DNA from: Vagococcus allomyrinae
GTDB lineage: Bacteria > Bacillota > Bacilli > Lactobacillales > Vagococcaceae
Direction: 5' to 3'
Assembly (NCBI RefSeq): GCF_017829975.1
Contig: NZ_JAEEGA010000019.1
Span: forward strand, 62,001 to 126,000
DNA length: 64,000 nucleotides
How positions within the stretch are numbered: position 1 is the stretch's first letter; each line of letters opens with the position of its first letter. The notes below the pieces were generated by a model. The model saw only the letters and a list, made by a program, of their open reading frames with translations. It had not been told where the DNA came from and did no database searches. The position numbers were made by a program, and so were the translations under genes. This document shows positions 1-7,972 of the stretch, in pieces.

Positions 1-248
1 TAATTGCTACGGCCGGTTCTGCTAAGCATTATTTAATGGTTGATCAACAATTAAAACCGATTATTTCTTATATGAAAGGTAATTTAGTTCCAACCTATGT
101 CTTCATTGAGGAAAAAGATTTCCTAAGAAAAGACATCATCAATGACGATGTCGTCTTTAGGTTGGAGCGGTTGGCTGAAGATACGGTCTTACTAGTTGAA
201 GCTTACCAGCACATGCGCGAAATAAAAGATGCTCAATACGATTTTTAA
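1..248 (+). CDS. NADPH-dependent FMN reductase, C-terminal part (cut by window start)
   Basis: The reading frame is open from the first bases (ATT at position 3) and ends with TAA at 246-248, so only about 81 C-terminal residues are present. The visible text, with ATAGSAKHYLMVDQQLKPI followed by a VFIEEKDF segment and a helical tail, resembles the flavodoxin-like FMN_red family that reduces FMN or quinones with NAD(P)H in the cytoplasm. The internal ATG at 36 is not a start, because the family-like sequence continues upstream of it. A hairpin terminator follows directly. The substrate cannot be told from this fragment. Confidence 0.7.
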   Translation, partial: IATAGSAKHYLMVDQQLKPIISYMKGNLVPTYVFIEEKDFLRKDIINDDVVFRLERLAEDTVLLVEAYQHMREIKDAQYDF

Positions 249-273
249 TTTAAAACGACCTTGCTTTAAATAG

Positions 274-303
274 AAAAAGAGTCTGAAATTCAGGCTCTTT
301 TTT
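274..303. terminator. Bidirectional intrinsic terminator
   Basis: An 11-bp stem (AAAAGAGTCTG with CAGGCTCTTTT, one G-T pair) has an A run before it and a T run after it. It can serve the FMN reductase on the plus strand and the small converging unit on the minus strand. Confidence 0.8.
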
Positions 304-507
304 ACCAGTCCAACTGATTTTGATGTAACACGATTGGCTGATGAGACTCAATCACTTGTCGATAGGTATCTAGGTAATGTGCCAGTTCTTTTTTAGTGAG
401 TTCAACTGTAATTGTTGTTCTTTTGTTGTCTTTGAAGGATAGCTAGCAATCAAACGTTTTAATTCATTAAGTTGATCTTCAATTTCCTCAAAAGTCGAGT
501 TATTCAC
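302..507 (-). pseudogene. Small coupled gene, probably frameshifted
   Basis: A GTG start at 505-507 overlaps the ATGTGA end of the upstream gene, and an AGAGGTG ribosome site sits 7 bases before it, so it should be translationally coupled. Frame one gives 45 residues (MNNSTFEEIEDQLNELKRLI...) ending at 370. From about 430 down to 302 a different frame carries a protein-like stretch (TTITVELTKKELAHYLDTYR, ending NQLDW) that runs to the shared terminator. The change of coding-like frame within one unit suggests a single-base indel. A genuine 45-aa protein remains possible. I do not recognise the family. Confidence 0.45.
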
Positions 508-770
508 ATGATCACCTCTGCTGAAATAATCTGACAGTTGTGATAACTGACAATAATTCGCTGATTGAACTTATCTAATTCCTTTTGAGGGATCTGCTGA
601 TTATGTGACAAGTCTATGAGACAACTATGAGTGTATTTCTTCAGCAATTGTCCGATGAACACCCCCGGAATCAACTCACTGGTTGCACTGATTGTTGCAC
701 CAATGTGATAAGACTTGTTGAGCTCGTTTTCTTGTATCTGTCTGTTTGTAAACTGTTGGAAACTTCCCAT
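504..770 (-). CDS. Small hypothetical protein (88 aa)
   Basis: The start is placed at the ATG at 768-770 because GGAGG lies 8 bases upstream; a TTG further upstream would put that ribosome site inside the gene. The product has no signal peptide or membrane segment. It contains two Cys residues in the C-terminal half (THSCLIDL and YHNCQII), and the rest is mixed helix and strand. It is the first gene of a two-gene unit whose second member overlaps by 4 bases. A promoter with an extended -10 lies just upstream. I do not recognise the family. Confidence 0.6.
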   Translation of the reverse strand: MGSFQQFTNRQIQENELNKSYHIGATISATSELIPGVFIGQLLKKYTHSCLIDLSHNQQIPQKELDKFNQRIIVSYHNCQIISAEVIM

Positions 771-790
771 ATCTAACACCTCCAAACTTT

Positions 791-819
791 ATTATACCAA
801 TAGTATAAGTGTGGTATGA
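791..819 (-). promoter_or_regulatory. Extended -10 promoter with small inverted repeat
   Basis: On the minus strand TGGTATAAT gives an extended -10 (TATAAT at 791-796), with only a weak -35 (TCATAC at 814-819). A TATAC-N5-GTATA inverted repeat overlaps the -10 and could be an operator. Confidence 0.45.
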
Positions 820-950
820 GAGAATCTTAAGGAAAACTTAAACAAAAAATAGGCAGTTGTGGCATGAAGGCGTTTTACTCCGATGTCCCTTATTTCTAGG
901 CCAAAGAGCACAAACCTTTTGAAGTGTATTTTTCAATTAACAGGCGTGAG

Positions 951-993
951 AAAAAATCAGAGTTTAGGACATTAGTCCTAAACTCTGATTTTT
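951..993. terminator. Strong intrinsic terminator after the glycyl radical enzyme
   Basis: A perfect 18-bp stem (AAAATCAGAGTTTAGGAC with its complement) and a 4-base loop, flanked by A and T runs, lies just after the enzyme's minus-strand stop. The nearest upstream gene that could use it is the glycyl radical enzyme. Confidence 0.85.
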
Positions 994-1009
994 GGTTGGT
1001 GATTGATTT

Positions 1010-3463
1010 CTATAACGACCAGATGCTTGGAAGGGGAGCGTTTTGGCTTGTTTCGACATCGGCTGGTCGGAATCCTTGTTCGGTTCGGTTGATAATCTCG
1101 TCTTGGAGTGCTTTCTCAAGATTGTTAAAATAATCACTGTAACCGGCGACTCGGATAATTAGATTTTCATACTCTTCAGGACGTTGTTGAGCTTTAATTA
1201 ACGTTTCTTTGTCTAGCACATTAAACTGGATATGATGGCCATCCATTGCGAAATAGGAACGGATAAGGGTCACCATATGGGAGAGCCCTGCTTCGCCAGC
1301 CACTACTGCTGGACTGAATTTCTGATTAAGCAAGGTTCCACCAGTCTTCAAGTGATCTAATTTAGCTGCGGATTTGATCACTGCTGTAGGTCCTAAACGA
1401 TCGGCCCCTTTTTCAGGCGAAATCCCATCTGGTAAAGGAGTGTTAGCAAGACGACCATTAACACTGGCTTCCATCGATTGTCCGAATTGGATGTGATTAG
1501 CCATCGGAATGTAACTGACATTGGTTGTGGCGCCTTTAACAGTTTGCCGGTTAGCTAAAGCCTCTTGAATACTGTCATTTACCTGATATAAAATATCATC
1601 TGCATAGTCGTCATCATTGCCGTATTTTGGTGTGTGATGACGAACGATTTTAAGAATATCGTCATAACCGTCAAAGTTATCATGACTGGCGATTAGTAGT
1701 TCATCGAGTGTTAGTCGTTTTTCCTCGAAAACATGTTTTTTGATAACGGCAAGCGAGTCAACCAAAGTGGAAATCCCCACACAAGGAATCGAAGTTGAAT
1801 TGTAACGAGCACCACCATTGTTATAGTCCTTTGCTCGGGCAATGCAGTCGTCAGTGAGAGCTGACATTAAGGGAACGGGTAACTGGGTCATATGCATACG
1901 CTCAATGATATTTGTCCCAGAAAGCTTGACGTTGGCTACATATTGCAGTTGTTTACAAAAAGCATCGTAGAGCTGTTGGTAGCTCCTAAATGTTTGAGGT
2001 GAACCTAAATCTAAACCAACTTGTCGATTTGTTTTACTGTCGATGCCGTTATTGAGCACCAGTTCTAAAACCTTAGGTAAATTTAAGTGACCAGTTAACA
2101 TATACGCTTCTTTGCCAGCAAGTCCTGTTTCGACACAACCAGTGGCAACGCCATTGGCACGGGCGTCATCAAGTGAAACCCCCATACCTAAAAGTTCTTG
2201 AACAAGGGCGTCAGAGTTTAAAAATGCGGGCTGTCCCCATCCTTTACGAGCGACTTTAACAGATTCTCGCAAGAAATGTTCAGGGGTCTTTCGAGATACT
2301 TGGATATTTGAACTGGGTTGTAATAGCTTTAAATCATCGGTTACTTCGAGAATTAAGTAGCTCAAATCGCTAACACCTGAAGAACCGTTTGCCCGTAACG
2401 AGCCAGTGTTGATATTGCTGAAATTAGTATATGTTCCCGTTCCTACTAAAGAAATATTAATAGTAGGTGGGGCAGGTTGATTATTAAACTGAATCCAGAG
2501 GTTTTCAATCAATTCTTTTGCTTCTTCACGGGTTAAGGTACCTTCGGCAAGTTCTTTATTGTAAAAAGGTTCCAAATAATGATCCAACTTACCAGGTGAG
2601 AAGGAATCCCAATTATTGGTTTCAAGGGTGACACCAATATGAGTGAACCAATACATTTGGATCGCTTGTCTAAATGTTTTTGGTCTATAGGCGGGAACTA
2701 CGTCACAAACCTCCGCAATTTGCAATAATTCTTCTTTTGCTGTTAATTCTTCTTCTTCTTCAGCTAATTCTCTGGCCAACTCTGCGTAACGTTCTCCCAT
2801 CGTAACCATACCTTCACAGGCTAGTTTCATTCCAGCAAGAGCATCCCGCTTTGTTAAGGCCTCTAAATCATCAGTATAATTCAATTTACTTAGCTGAAGG
2901 TCGATATCGTGAATGCAGTCCTTATAACCTCGCTGATAAATTTTTTCGTCACCCACGGTTTGTCCCAAACCAAACTGCAAAAGGGGTTCCGTATAGAGGC
3001 CAGCTTCATATAAGTCATGCCATTTTTCAGGTAGAACACTGGTTATTTGAGAAAGCATTGAACGCTGGCTCCAGTATGGAATAATCTTTTCTTCTTGAAT
3101 TCGACAATCATCTTTGCTTACCTTAAAGAAGACTTTGTCCCGAGCATTCATCGTGTAAAAATCTTTAAGAGAGTGGCAGGCAAGTTCAGGGAAGGTCGGA
3201 GCTGCCCATGGTTGATGGCCTTTTTCGCCAACAATTAGCGATCGTTTATTGATAAAAAGGGTTCGATTCGTCATTAAATAGTTAAAAGTTTTACCTCGTA
3301 ACGTATTTTTTTGACAGACACCTTCATATTTTTGGTAAGCTTCAGTGACGAGTTGAGCACGTTCCATGGAAATTGTTGGGGTATAGCCCTTCTCGCTTTC
3401 TTGACGCAAAAATCTGATTCTATCGGTAGAGCCTCGTAAGTTAGGCTCAAGTGTGAGCGTCAT
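1010..3463 (-). CDS. Glycyl radical enzyme, HypD-like (trans-4-hydroxyproline dehydratase family)
   Basis: This 817-aa protein has both hallmarks of a glycyl radical enzyme: the thiyl Cys in ATGCVETG (Cys443, with Glu445) and the C-terminal glycyl loop RVAGYSDYF (Gly774). Long stretches (QAIQMYWFTHIGV, FNNQPAPP, KYGNDDDYADDI, GPTAVIKSAAKLDHLKTGG) fit the HypD group, which dehydrates trans-4-hydroxy-L-proline in anaerobes, better than pyruvate formate-lyase. From memory, the segment holding His160 in C. difficile HypD (GHT) reads GQT here, and no proC lies nearby, so the substrate is uncertain. AAGGAGGAG precedes the ATG. The activase gene is upstream on the same strand across a 445-base gap with its own regulatory sequence. 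Such enzymes are oxygen-sensitive and work only after activation. Confidence 0.85.
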   Translation of the reverse strand: MTLTLEPNLRGSTDRIRFLRQESEKGYTPTISMERAQLVTEAYQKYEGVCQKNTLRGKTFNYLMTNRTLFINKRSLIVGEKGHQPWAAPTFPELACHSLKDFYTMNARDKVFFKVSKDDCRIQEEKIIPYWSQRSMLSQITSVLPEKWHDLYEAGLYTEPLLQFGLGQTVGDEKIYQRGYKDCIHDIDLQLSKLNYTDDLEALTKRDALAGMKLACEGMVTMGERYAELARELAEEEEELTAKEELLQIAEVCDVVPAYRPKTFRQAIQMYWFTHIGVTLETNNWDSFSPGKLDHYLEPFYNKELAEGTLTREEAKELIENLWIQFNNQPAPPTINISLVGTGTYTNFSNINTGSLRANGSSGVSDLSYLILEVTDDLKLLQPSSNIQVSRKTPEHFLRESVKVARKGWGQPAFLNSDALVQELLGMGVSLDDARANGVATGCVETGLAGKEAYMLTGHLNLPKVLELVLNNGIDSKTNRQVGLDLGSPQTFRSYQQLYDAFCKQLQYVANVKLSGTNIIERMHMTQLPVPLMSALTDDCIARAKDYNNGGARYNSTSIPCVGISTLVDSLAVIKKHVFEEKRLTLDELLIASHDNFDGYDDILKIVRHHTPKYGNDDDYADDILYQVNDSIQEALANRQTVKGATTNVSYIPMANHIQFGQSMEASVNGRLANTPLPDGISPEKGADRLGPTAVIKSAAKLDHLKTGGTLLNQKFSPAVVAGEAGLSHMVTLIRSYFAMDGHHIQFNVLDKETLIKAQQRPEEYENLIIRVAGYSDYFNNLEKALQDEIINRTEQGFRPADVETSQNAPLPSIWSL

Positions 3464-3841
3464 AATTTAATCTCCTCCTTCAATTTTGGTGATAAGTCAT
3501 GGAACGGTATAATCTCTATTATAGTCTCGTTTAGTGAAAAAAATAACAAATTTTCATATAATAAAATTATTATAACTTAACTGTGAAGTAAATATTGAAT
3601 AAATGTTATTTTATAGGACCGTTTAAATTAGTTCTTTCCCTTTATTATAGCTTATTTTCTTGTTTGTTCAAGTAATAAATTTTCATAAACAGAAAAAATG
3701 TATGTTTGCTTTTAGAGACACTAGGCTCCTCTTTGATAAATTGCTAATAATAATTAGTGTACGAACATTACTTTAATGAACGTTTTTAATAAGCTGACTT
3801 CTCTTAAAATAGTAGGAGTACTGTCTTAAGTGAGACGAAAA
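3464..3841 (-). promoter_or_regulatory. Upstream region of the glycyl radical enzyme with candidate operator
   Basis: This AT-rich stretch separates the enzyme from the activase terminator and has no gene. On the minus strand TATAAT at 3517-3522 is a plausible -10, with a poor -35. The sequence at 3530-3549 (TTTAGTGAAAAAAATAACAA) matches 19 of 20 bases upstream of the XRE-cupin regulator at 6367-6386, which suggests a shared operator. Two further AAATTTTCAT-type motifs occur around 3548 and 3676. Confidence 0.5.
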
Positions 3842-3903
3842 ACAACCAACGATTAACCCAAATGAGGTTTCTAGAAGCCTCATTTGGGTTAATTGTTGGT
3901 TGT
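3842..3903. terminator. Long-stem terminator after the activase gene
   Basis: A 26-bp inverted repeat with a single G-T pair and a 10-base loop starts a few bases after the activase stop. On the minus strand it is followed by five T residues, so it should terminate the cyclase-activase transcript. Confidence 0.85.
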
Positions 3904-3908
3904 CTTGT

Positions 3909-4685
3909 TCATTCGTTAATAAAGGTTGGGCAATAGCAGTTAAATTGTTGACGGATCTCCACCAATCGATCATGGGAAGGTGAAGCAAATAGTTGTGGCG
4001 TCTCTCTATGTAATCGAGGGTATTTATCTCTGCCAAATTCATGGTAGGGCAGTAAGTGAATAGAGGCTAAGTGAATCATATTTTCTCGTAACCATTCGAT
4101 CGTTTTTTGAACAGAATGTTCATCGGAATTAAGGGAGTTTAGCATGATCAGACGTAAATCAATCGCGGCTCCAGCATCGCTTAGTTTTTTTAAGTTTTCT
4201 AAAACGAGTCGATTGGATGTTCCAGTATATTTGGTATGCAAAGCAGAATGAATAAATTTCAAATCGTACAGAAATAAATCAACATATGGCATTAACCGTT
4301 GGTAATGTTTAAAGGGAGCAACACCGCAAGTGTCAATTACTACCGAAATCCCTCGATTTTTTAAGGTTTTGACAAGTGTTTCGAGATAATCCATATTTTG
4401 ACTCATAACCTCACCACCTGATAAAGTAACACCACCACCTGATTGCTCATAAAAGATCGTATCTTTTTCAATTTCTCTGACTAATTCCTCAATGGAATAG
4501 GTTCTGCCAACGATCTCCTGTTGTCCATCTTTTGTGAGGATCACTTCATTTTGGAAAGATTGGCTTTCTGGATTGTGGCACCAGGCACAACGTATCGGAC
4601 AACCTTTAAAAAAAATCGTGGTGCGAATCCCTGGACCATCGTGAACCGAAAATTTCTGAATATTAAATATGAGTGGAGTAGTCAT
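3909..4685 (-). CDS. Glycyl-radical-enzyme activating enzyme (radical SAM, PflA-like)
   Basis: The 258-aa product starts with the activase signature HDGPGIRTTIFFKGCPIRCAWC. Cys29, Cys33 and Cys36 bind the 4Fe-4S cluster that cleaves S-adenosylmethionine to make the radical on Gly774 of the neighbouring enzyme. GGGVTLSGGE is the SAM-contacting motif. There is no second ferredoxin-like Cys cluster between the CxxxCxxC and GGE motifs, so it is the short PflA-like architecture rather than the longer form with an extra ferredoxin insert. A GAGGTG site lies 6 bases before the ATG. The diguanylate cyclase gene ends 42 bases upstream on the same strand, so the two may be co-transcribed. Confidence 0.88.
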   Translation of the reverse strand: MTTPLIFNIQKFSVHDGPGIRTTIFFKGCPIRCAWCHNPESQSFQNEVILTKDGQQEIVGRTYSIEELVREIEKDTIFYEQSGGGVTLSGGEVMSQNMDYLETLVKTLKNRGISVVIDTCGVAPFKHYQRLMPYVDLFLYDLKFIHSALHTKYTGTSNRLVLENLKKLSDAGAAIDLRLIMLNSLNSDEHSVQKTIEWLRENMIHLASIHLLPYHEFGRDKYPRLHRETPQLFASPSHDRLVEIRQQFNCYCPTFINE

Positions 4686-4711
4686 TCAGTCACCTCGTTC
4701 TTTTCTTGTTA

Positions 4712-4749
4712 CGCAGCTAGAACTTGCTTAACTAGCAAGTCTATCTGCG
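4712..4749. repeat. Stem-loop between cyclase and activase genes
   Basis: CGCAG...CTGCG encloses a second stem (CTTGCT with AGCAAG), and the structure overlaps the last codons of the cyclase. It has no T tract, so it looks like an mRNA processing or attenuation structure rather than a terminator. Confidence 0.5.
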
Positions 4750-5966
4750 ACTAACTTTTTTTTAAACGTAAAGTTAGGAAAACGTTTCTTATAAGCTTGG
4801 CTAGTTGTCACCACCAGTTGGTTTTTCCCATTTTTCTTTGCTTGATATAAAGCATTATCAGCTTTTTTTACGGCCGTATCCACATTAAAGCTCGGGCTTT
4901 GGACAAAGTGTGTTAACCCCACTGAAATTTTTAGTAAAAAAGCGTGATCTTCCAACACAATTGCTTCAGTTTGCAAGTGCTCAAAGACTTTTTCATAATA
5001 AGCTTCAGCTTCCTCAGGGCTTTGATCGTGAATAACAGCAAATTCATCGCCACCAATTCGACAAACGTAATGAATGCTGTCACTGTCAATTGTCGTTAGA
5101 ACTCTTGCCAAATGCTGTAAAGCTAAATCACCGATCGGATGGCCGTAAGTATCGTTAATACTTTTGAAATTATCAATATCCAAGACAGATAAGGACAAGG
5201 TCTTGCTGCTATTTTGACTGGAGTTAGCCACGAAATCTAAAAAGAAAGTAAAGGCGTCTTTGTTATAAACTTTTGTTAAGCTGTCAATGGTTGCCGCCTC
5301 TTTATAACTTTGTAAGATTTGCGAAACAGTAATGGCACTCTTTATGATGAAGGCCGATAAAAAGAAAATGAACGCATAAATCAGAATGTAGAGAATATAT
5401 GTAGCCAGACTTCGCAAATTAACTAGAGGGGGCGTCAAGTATGAGAACATGACTAGTTTGATGATAAAGTACCCAATTAAGTATGAAAGATGAGCCTGCC
5501 AAAGGGTTAGTTGTCGATCTTTAATAAAACAAGAAAGAACCAGTAAAACAATGGTTAAAATTACGGATAAAAATGTTTGATCAAGCGCTATTTTTGAAAA
5601 TCCTGATAGATAGCTAGCAATGGTTAACAAGATTAGGTTGGCAGCTGCGATGGATCCCAGTTGCTTAGAACCGAAGATGATGGCAAAATAAATCAGAATG
5701 AAACGTGTATCGACACCACTATGTTCACCTAAAATCGGTATTTGGTTAAGGGAAAGCAGAAAGCTGACGAAACCAAATACGAAACCCATAGGTAAAAGTG
5801 CTGAAAGAGAAGCGCGATTAAAAACCAGATAGGACATAAGTGAGATATTGGCACTTTTTTTCTTTGTTGCAAAGTAAAGAAAGGCGAAGTAAAAAGTCAG
5901 ATACGTCCCGATGATTAGTGATAAATTGGTTAATATCGCGTTCATAACAGATAAATTAAACATCAT
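4728..5966 (-). CDS. Membrane-anchored GGDEF diguanylate cyclase
   Basis: The N-terminal 215 residues or so form about six hydrophobic segments, resembling the 5TM/LYT-type sensor region in layout (inference). The C-terminal 180 residues are a GGDEF domain with an intact active site (RIGGDEF, Gly-Gly-Asp-Glu-Phe at 305-309) and the usual LTKVYNKDAF and DIDNFKSINDTYGH motifs, so it should make cyclic di-GMP from two GTP. The inhibitory RxxD site is absent: the equivalent residues read DSIH. AAGGAG lies 5 to 8 bases before two tandem ATG codons. It is the first gene of the unit with the radical-enzyme activase. No EAL, HD-GYP or PilZ protein is in the window. Confidence 0.87.
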   Translation of the reverse strand: MMFNLSVMNAILTNLSLIIGTYLTFYFAFLYFATKKKSANISLMSYLVFNRASLSALLPMGFVFGFVSFLLSLNQIPILGEHSGVDTRFILIYFAIIFGSKQLGSIAAANLILLTIASYLSGFSKIALDQTFLSVILTIVLLVLSCFIKDRQLTLWQAHLSYLIGYFIIKLVMFSYLTPPLVNLRSLATYILYILIYAFIFFLSAFIIKSAITVSQILQSYKEAATIDSLTKVYNKDAFTFFLDFVANSSQNSSKTLSLSVLDIDNFKSINDTYGHPIGDLALQHLARVLTTIDSDSIHYVCRIGGDEFAVIHDQSPEEAEAYYEKVFEHLQTEAIVLEDHAFLLKISVGLTHFVQSPSFNVDTAVKKADNALYQAKKNGKNQLVVTTSQAYKKRFPNFTFKKKLVADRLAS

Positions 5967-6713
5967 GTTGTCTCCTTTCTGATTTATTGTGAACTAGCTC
6001 CGAGCCATTTGATTCAAATGCGTAGATACTAGGAAGTTTTGTTTGTTAGGCCCCAATATGTTCGTTGCCATCTTGTCGGACCTGGAATAAAGTTTTGCTA
6101 GCCCTTGTATTCATCGGGTTTCACCATTAATTAAAAATGATCTTTTCTAATTCAGTAACCCGTCAAATGCTTGAAGTAATTGAGAAGGCAGTGCTAGAAA
6201 CGAAATGAGTGCACTAAGTTGACGCGCTTTAGGACAATTAAAGATCTTTTATTGAAAAAATGTCACTCTCTTCGTAAAAATGTGGAGGCTTATTCCAAGA
6301 ATAAATGACATTGCTAGGCGAGTTGTAATCAGTGGTTATGAGTTCTTTGGTCCCATTATATAACCCTTTAGTGAAAAAACTAACAACATTTTTTGACTGA
6401 TATCTATTACAGGAGAAAATAGGATGTGAATTTCACCAGTGAAAAACTTTAGTTGAAGGCCGGTTTTTCATTTTTATGAAACAGATAAATGGGTTGTTTT
6501 CGTTTTATCAACGTTTATAGGGTTATTATAGACTATCGCGAAGGGAATCTCAAGTTTTATTTCATAATAGTGAAATATTTATTAAAACCACAAAGGGAAG
6601 TTGACTTTTTTCAAAAGTGCTTTATAGTTTTATTTATAAGAATGAAATTTTCATTAAGCAAATAGAGCGACGCAACATAATAAAAGGGCTGTTTTGAAAG
6701 AGGGGGAATTAAG
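5967..6713. other. 747-base intergenic region with regulatory repeats
   Basis: No intact gene is visible. A 15-bp palindrome (CATTTGATTCAAATG, 6006-6020) sits about 40 bases upstream of the cyclase. The 20-bp sequence shared with the radical-enzyme promoter is at 6367-6386. TTTCACCAGTGAAA (6430-6443) and TTTCA-N6-TGAAA near 6560 are related inverted repeats. The 6050-6300 part has no frame that stays open and may be decayed sequence. Confidence 0.5.
6601..6653 (+). promoter_or_regulatory. Promoter and candidate operator of the XRE-cupin regulator
   Basis: TTGACT at 6601-6606 and TATAGT at 6623-6628, 16 bases apart, make a good sigma-A promoter. The palindrome TGAAATTTTCA at 6643-6653 lies just after the -10, where an autoregulator would bind. 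Confidence 0.55.
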
Positions 6714-7262
6714 ATGGAATCAATTGGAGAATCCGTTAAAAAGCTAAGAAAAGATCGTGGATATACTCTTAAAGATATAAGCAAACAGGCGAATCTTTCG
6801 ATTGGCTATCTATCTCAATTTGAAAGAGGCATCACGACGATTGCAGTTGAGCAATTGGCTAAAATTGCTGATATTTTAGGTGTTTCAATCAATTACTTTT
6901 TTGACGAATCTGCTACTAGAGAAGACGTCGTGACTCGTAGCTACGACCAGCCAGTTTTGCGAATCATTAATCAAAACATCTATAAATCTTTGAGTTCAAA
7001 CCCTGAGGATAAAGGGATGATGCCAAAATTAGTAGAAATGTTGCCTAGTCAAAATACTGAGCAGGTGACAGGGGCTCCTCATGAGGGAGAAGAGTTTATC
7101 TATGTCTTAGAAGGTATTTTGACGCTGATCATTGATGGTACCGAACAGCAGGTTTATCCAGGAGACTCTGCCCATTATATGTCTTCTCGACCTCACAATT
7201 GGGCCAATTATACTAATAAGATGGTTAAGTTTATCGCTGTTCACACACCCAGTGATTTTTAA
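6714..7262 (+). CDS. XRE-family transcriptional regulator with C-terminal cupin domain
   Basis: Residues 1-64 are an HTH_3 DNA-binding domain (SVKKLRKDRGYTLKDISKQA, then SIGYLSQFERG). Residues 100-180 are a cupin_2 barrel (PHEGEEFIYVLEGILTLIIDG, then PGDSAHY and PHNWAN), the ligand-sensing part in this class (PuuR-like). A strong GAGGGGG site precedes the ATG. It is transcribed away from the cyclase gene and has its own terminator. A 20-bp sequence upstream also occurs before the glycyl radical enzyme, and several TGAAA-type inverted repeats lie around the promoter, so I infer that it controls itself and the enzyme. The ligand is unknown. Confidence 0.85.
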   Translation: MESIGESVKKLRKDRGYTLKDISKQANLSIGYLSQFERGITTIAVEQLAKIADILGVSINYFFDESATREDVVTRSYDQPVLRIINQNIYKSLSSNPEDKGMMPKLVEMLPSQNTEQVTGAPHEGEEFIYVLEGILTLIIDGTEQQVYPGDSAHYMSSRPHNWANYTNKMVKFIAVHTPSDF

Positions 7263-7275
7263 CGTAAGAAAGGTA

Positions 7276-7314
7276 AAAAGGATTGGCGCTGATTTTTCAG
7301 CGTCAATCCTTTTA
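7276..7314. terminator. Intrinsic terminator after the XRE-cupin gene
   Basis: A stem of about 17 bp (AAAAGGATTGGCGCTGA with its near-complement) is followed by a T-rich run. The IS200 element starts immediately after it. Confidence 0.85.
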
Positions 7315-7384
7315 TTTTATATGTTTTGAAAACCACCTGCTATGCGGGTGGTTCCTTAGAGCTTCCAGCGAGGTATTAAAAAAG

Positions 7385-7443
7385 CCTCCTAAAATGTTAA
7401 ACTGATATTGGTTTCCCGACCGTATCATTAACATTAAAGGAGG
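7385..7443 (+). promoter_or_regulatory. Ribosome-site-sequestering stem-loop in the IS leader
   Basis: CCTCCTAAAATGTTAA (7385-7400) can pair at 14 of 16 positions with 7428-7443, which contains the AAAGGAGG ribosome site of the transposase. This is the known device that keeps IS200 transposase translation low. Confidence 0.65.
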
Positions 7444-7450
7444 TCCCTTT

Positions 7451-7972
7451 ATGAAAAAGGACAATCAAAGTTTATCACACACCGTGTGGAAATGTAAGTA
7501 TCATATCGTTTTTGCGCCTAAATACCGTCGCCAGATCATTTATGGCAAGTACAAGAAAAGCATCGGAGAAATCATTCGACTTTTATGTGAAAGAAAAGGC
7601 GTTGAAATACTTGAAGCAAATGCCTGTCGAGATCACATTCATTTACTAGTAAGTATTCCACCAAAGTTAAGTGTATCGGGCTTTATAGGTTACTTAAAAG
7701 GAAAAAGTAGTTTAATGATTTTCGATAGACATGCGAATTTAAAGTACCGCTATGGTAATCGTAAGTTTTGGTGTCGTGGCTATTATGTCGATACCGTTGG
7801 TCACAACAAAAAACAAATAGAAGAATATATTCGTAATCAAGTACAAGAAGATCACGTAGCAGATCAGCTGACGTTATTTGAGGAATATGATCCGTTTACA
7901 GGCAATAAAAATAGCAAAAAAATAAAAAAGAATGAGATTCTTTTAGAATCAGTGAGAAAAAGTGGCGCGTGA
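7451..7972 (+). CDS. tnpA: IS200-type Y1 transposase TnpA
   Basis: The 173-aa product has the HUH motif of this family (CRDHIHLLVSIPP, with His-x-His) and the catalytic Tyr in KKQIEEYIRNQ. It opens with the typical TVWKCKYHIVFAPKYRR. It cuts and joins single-stranded DNA at the element's hairpin ends. The C-terminal tail is somewhat extended and Lys-rich. The gene appears intact, so the element could still be active. The strong AAAGGAGG site is masked by a leader hairpin. Confidence 0.93.
   Translation: MKKDNQSLSHTVWKCKYHIVFAPKYRRQIIYGKYKKSIGEIIRLLCERKGVEILEANACRDHIHLLVSIPPKLSVSGFIGYLKGKSSLMIFDRHANLKYRYGNRKFWCRGYYVDTVGHNKKQIEEYIRNQVQEDHVADQLTLFEEYDPFTGNKNSKKIKKNEILLESVRKSGA

Noticed and set aside
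3773-4042. 89-codon minus-strand frame overlapping the end of the activase
   Set aside because: It has no ribosome site, overlaps a strong terminator and is in another frame of a clear gene.
6050-6300. Possible transposase remnant
   Set aside because: No recognisable DDE or other transposase motif could be read in any frame; left as unexplained intergenic DNA.
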